Below, piece after piece: positions 61,534 to 64,000 of a DNA stretch of 64,000 nt. The stretch comes from Algoriphagus aquimarinus. GTDB lineage: Bacteria; Bacteroidota; Bacteroidia; Cytophagales; Cyclobacteriaceae. Position 1 is the first letter of the stretch. Each line of letters starts with the position of its first letter. Location of the stretch: NCBI RefSeq assembly GCF_007997215.1, contig NZ_VORW01000007.1, positions 1 to 64,000 of the forward strand. Direction: 5' to 3'. The position numbers and the translations under genes were made by a program. Below the pieces are notes generated by a model. That model was given only the letters and a program-made list of their open reading frames with translations, was not told the DNA's origin and ran no database searches.

Positions 61534-64000
61534 ATGAGAAAGTTTGTACTATTAGTGTGTTTTAGCTGTTCGATTTCTTGGTTTGCATCTGCGCAAGTCG
61601 AGGGTTTAATAGCCTCAGAACGAAACCGGGATACCTTCGGGGCATCCAAAACTGAAGCCAGAGACCTCAAAGAGGTGCTTGGCCAATTCGAGCGAAAATA
61701 CAATGTCTCGATTGCTTATAAGGATGATTTGGTTCAATCGAAAAAAATCAAATCTTCAAAATCTTCCTTTAATTCTGTGGAAGAGGGATTGAAAGTAATC
61801 CTAAAAGAAACTGGTCTCAGCTACGAGAAAGCTGGTGAGAATTTTTATGTGATATTTCAAAATAAGTCGAGCCAGCCCTTAAAAAATGCTGCTTTGAAAT
61901 ATATTCAAACAGCATCCTTTGCACCAGCTTCAGATGGGAGAGTAAGCAGTACAAATGCTAGGTTTGCAAGGTCCCTAAATTCTAAAACAGAAAACCGTAG
62001 AATCCAGATTACTGGCAAGGTAACGGATGAAAATGGAGTGGGATTCCCGGGTGTAAACATTCTGCTGAAAGGAACCGCCGTCGGTACCGTTTCAGGTAAT
62101 AATGGTAACTATTCTATCAATGCAGAAAGTGAGACATCTGTATTAGTTTTTTCATTTGTAGGATATCTCAATCAAGAAGTCGTGGTGGGGAATAGGTCAG
62201 AAATAGACCTTGTCATGAAGGTAGATGAAAGTGACCTCGAAGAAGTTGTAGTAACAGCATTGGGTATAGAAAAGTCTGCAAAAAGCCTTGGCTATTCCAC
62301 CTCCACAGTCAAATCTGATGAGTTGACAGTAAATAGAACACCAAATGTCATGAATGCTCTCCAAGGAAAAGTAGCTGGTGTGTCAATCTCTGCATTGGGA
62401 ACTGGTCCTGGAGGTACATCCAAAATCCGTATTCGTGGTCAGTCTTCAATTTCAGGTCAAAATAATCCTCTAATTGTGGTTAACGGAGTACCAATAGACA
62501 ATACCAACTTTGGTTCAAACCCAGGAAATAATGCATCAGATAGCAGTATAGGTGTAAGAGGCGGTGGAAATACTTCCGATGGTGGTGATGGACTATCCAG
62601 CATCAACCCTGATGATGTGCAATCCATGACTATCCTTAAAGGAGCTGCAGCAGCTGCTTTATATGGTTCTCGTGCAAAAGACGGAGTAATCATGATCACA
62701 ACCAAAAGTAAAAATGACAGCAGAGGCTTAGGTGTGACTTACAACCTGAATTATACGAATGAGGCTCCACTGGATTTCACAGATTACCAATATGAGTACG
62801 GTCAGGGAGAGCAGGGTGTGAGACCTACCACCCCAAATCCTACCTCAGGACAGTGGTCTTTTGGCGAGAAATTTCAGCCAGGAATGACACAAATGCTTTT
62901 CAATGGAGTAACGGTTCCTTACGAGCCTGTTAAAGGAATTATTAATGATTTCTTCCGCAACGGTCAGAACGTAACCAATTCTATAACGCTCGCTACTTCA
63001 GGTGAAAAAGGTGGTTTGAGCTTGTCTTTTTCGGACCTAAATAGCAAGGGTATTGTTCCAAACAACACCTACAATAGAAAGACCATTAATTTAGGTTTTG
63101 CTTATGATTTGAGCTCAAAATTTAGCTTTAGAGGAAACTTTAATTACTCTCACGAAGAGAATACTAATCCACCTAACGTAGGGCAACAAGATAATACTAT
63201 TCCAGTGGCGCTATATAATATGGCGAATTCCATGCCTTTGGATGTGCTTCGGGATAATAGATATGACGCGAATGGAAACGAAGCAGTTTATTCAAGATTT
63301 AGGAATCGTACCAACCCGTACTTTACACTATCTGATCAATTCCAAAATATTAGTAGAGATAGGATTTTCGGAAACATTGCACTTAAATACAACCTGACTG
63401 ATTGGTTGTTTGTCCAAGGTAGAGTAGGCCAGGATTTCTGGACAAGAGATCAGGATTACAATAACTTCCCTACAGGACAAGCTTCGCGGGCTCCCGCGCC
63501 AGCAGGTTTTGTGAATGGCGTGTACACGCAAGATCAACGAAGATTTCGTGAATTGAACACTGACTTTTTGATCAATGCAAATAAGAAATTCGGTGAGTTT
63601 GGTGTGAACGTGAACGTCGGTGGCAATCACATGCAGAGACGATCTGATTTGAACAGCGTACAGGTAACCGACTTTGTGGTAAGAGATCTTTATACGGTGC
63701 AAAATGGTAGAGCAAAAGATCCTATTTATGACCTCAATGAGCGTGCAGTTAATTCAATTTATGGATCTGCTGAAGTTTCCTATAAAGACATGCTGTTTTT
63801 GACCGGTACGGTGCGTAATGATTGGTTCTCTACACTTTCTGAAGAAAACAGAAGTATCATTTATCCTTCGGTTTCTGCCAGCTGGGTGTTTACCGAGAAT
63901 TTTGATAAAAGTGGCTGGTTGAACTTTGGTAAACTACGAGTTGCCTATGCTGAAGTGGGTAGTGATGCCGATGTAGGAGCCTATTCCAATGTGCTTTTTT
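61534..64000 (+). CDS. SusC/RagA-like TonB-dependent receptor with STN domain (3' end outside window)
   Basis: At least 822 residues, open to the window end. It has a signal peptide (MRKFVLLVCFSCSISWFASAQ, cleaved near residue 21), an STN secretin/TonB N-terminal signalling domain (VLGQFERKYNVSIAYKDDL), a carboxypeptidase-D-like domain (ITGKVTDENGVGFPGVNILL), and the plug domain with TonB-box-like EEVVVTALGI and RIRGQSSISG. The barrel follows. STN with FecI/FecR upstream fits surface signalling. An alternate ATG at 61497, just after the fecR stop, opens a short frame MKYFQNNLNPVYNEK that ends 22 codons on. A SusD gene would be expected to follow outside the window. Confidence 0.93.
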   Translation, partial: MRKFVLLVCFSCSISWFASAQVEGLIASERNRDTFGASKTEARDLKEVLGQFERKYNVSIAYKDDLVQSKKIKSSKSSFNSVEEGLKVILKETGLSYEKAGENFYVIFQNKSSQPLKNAALKYIQTASFAPASDGRVSSTNARFARSLNSKTENRRIQITGKVTDENGVGFPGVNILLKGTAVGTVSGNNGNYSINAESETSVLVFSFVGYLNQEVVVGNRSEIDLVMKVDESDLEEVVVTALGIEKSAKSLGYSTSTVKSDELTVNRTPNVMNALQGKVAGVSISALGTGPGGTSKIRIRGQSSISGQNNPLIVVNGVPIDNTNFGSNPGNNASDSSIGVRGGGNTSDGGDGLSSINPDDVQSMTILKGAAAAALYGSRAKDGVIMITTKSKNDSRGLGVTYNLNYTNEAPLDFTDYQYEYGQGEQGVRPTTPNPTSGQWSFGEKFQPGMTQMLFNGVTVPYEPVKGIINDFFRNGQNVTNSITLATSGEKGGLSLSFSDLNSKGIVPNNTYNRKTINLGFAYDLSSKFSFRGNFNYSHEENTNPPNVGQQDNTIPVALYNMANSMPLDVLRDNRYDANGNEAVYSRFRNRTNPYFTLSDQFQNISRDRIFGNIALKYNLTDWLFVQGRVGQDFWTRDQDYNNFPTGQASRAPAPAGFVNGVYTQDQRRFRELNTDFLINANKKFGEFGVNVNVGGNHMQRRSDLNSVQVTDFVVRDLYTVQNGRAKDPIYDLNERAVNSIYGSAEVSYKDMLFLTGTVRNDWFSTLSEENRSIIYPSVSASWVFTENFDKSGWLNFGKLRVAYAEVGSDADVGAYSNVLF

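Noticed and set aside
1-64000. Defence island, prophage, integron or CRISPR system
   Set aside because: No cas, restriction, toxin-antitoxin, phage structural or integrase genes were seen; the only mobile DNA is the IS3 end.

Overview
The window is chromosomal DNA of a Bacteroidota bacterium, most probably a Cytophagales member of the Algoriphagus/Cyclobacteriaceae kind (genus is inference). The signs are: type IX secretion (T9SS) genes porU, porV and sprA; a SusC/RagA-type receptor with an ECF sigma factor and FecR; families largely confined to the phylum (DUF4494, DUF4837, DUF4292); the extended Thermus-type isocitrate dehydrogenase; and promoters of the Bacteroidetes form TTG-N19-TAnnTTTG. 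No tRNA, rRNA or CRISPR array was found. Most genes are core housekeeping or envelope genes.

Layout. 1-624: right end of an IS3-family element whose terminal bases supply the ftsH stop codon. 622-9152: ftsH and rsfS (minus), birA and ahcY (plus), a lipoprotein, a DECR1-like dienoyl-CoA reductase, a PAS protein with a kinase phospho-acceptor region but no ATPase, a candidate 6S-like small RNA at about 8396-8636, and a DUF4494 protein. 9370-18460: a membrane patatin-like lipase convergent with an Mpo1-like protein, a DAO-family oxidoreductase, nhaC overlapping a DEDDy exonuclease, a YigZ/IMPACT protein, and a compact run of FdtA-like cupin, acyltransferase-like protein and family 2 glycosyltransferase.

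18461-25542 (minus): one tightly packed operon, MBL hydrolase - pssA - porU - porV - inactive M16 protein, joining phospholipid synthesis to the T9SS attachment machinery. 25599-30853 (plus): FAD oxidoreductase, a 1096-residue outer-membrane protein, yicC. 30903-32410: two tandem TonB-like proteins. 32480-44419 (minus): VanZ-like gene, gcvH, sprA, ruvA, maeB, DUF4837 lipoprotein. 44541-47590 (minus): tatA - gatA - MltD-like lytic transglycosylase. 47702-51415 (minus): TPR protein - DUF4292 lipoprotein - EnvC-like amidase activator. 51577-53880 (minus): enoyl-CoA hydratase and polysaccharide flippase. 54092-55543: icd. 55544-56102: repeat-rich non-coding gap. 56103-59606: glycosyltransferase, DegT aminotransferase, DUF819 transporter. 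59714-64000: ECF sigma factor, FecR and an STN-bearing SusC-like receptor cut by the window end; together they look like a cell-surface signalling locus for uptake of an unknown substrate.

The common theme is the envelope: protein secretion and anchoring (SprA, PorU, PorV, TatA), energy transduction (two TonB), cell-wall turnover (MltD-like, EnvC-like), surface sugars (FdtA-like, DegT, three transfer or export proteins) and phospholipids (PssA, patatin, Mpo1-like). I found no clear new multi-gene system. The most promising unexplained item is the candidate small RNA at 8396-8636; next come the inactive M16 protein in the T9SS operon and the three-part outer-membrane protein at 26667-29957.
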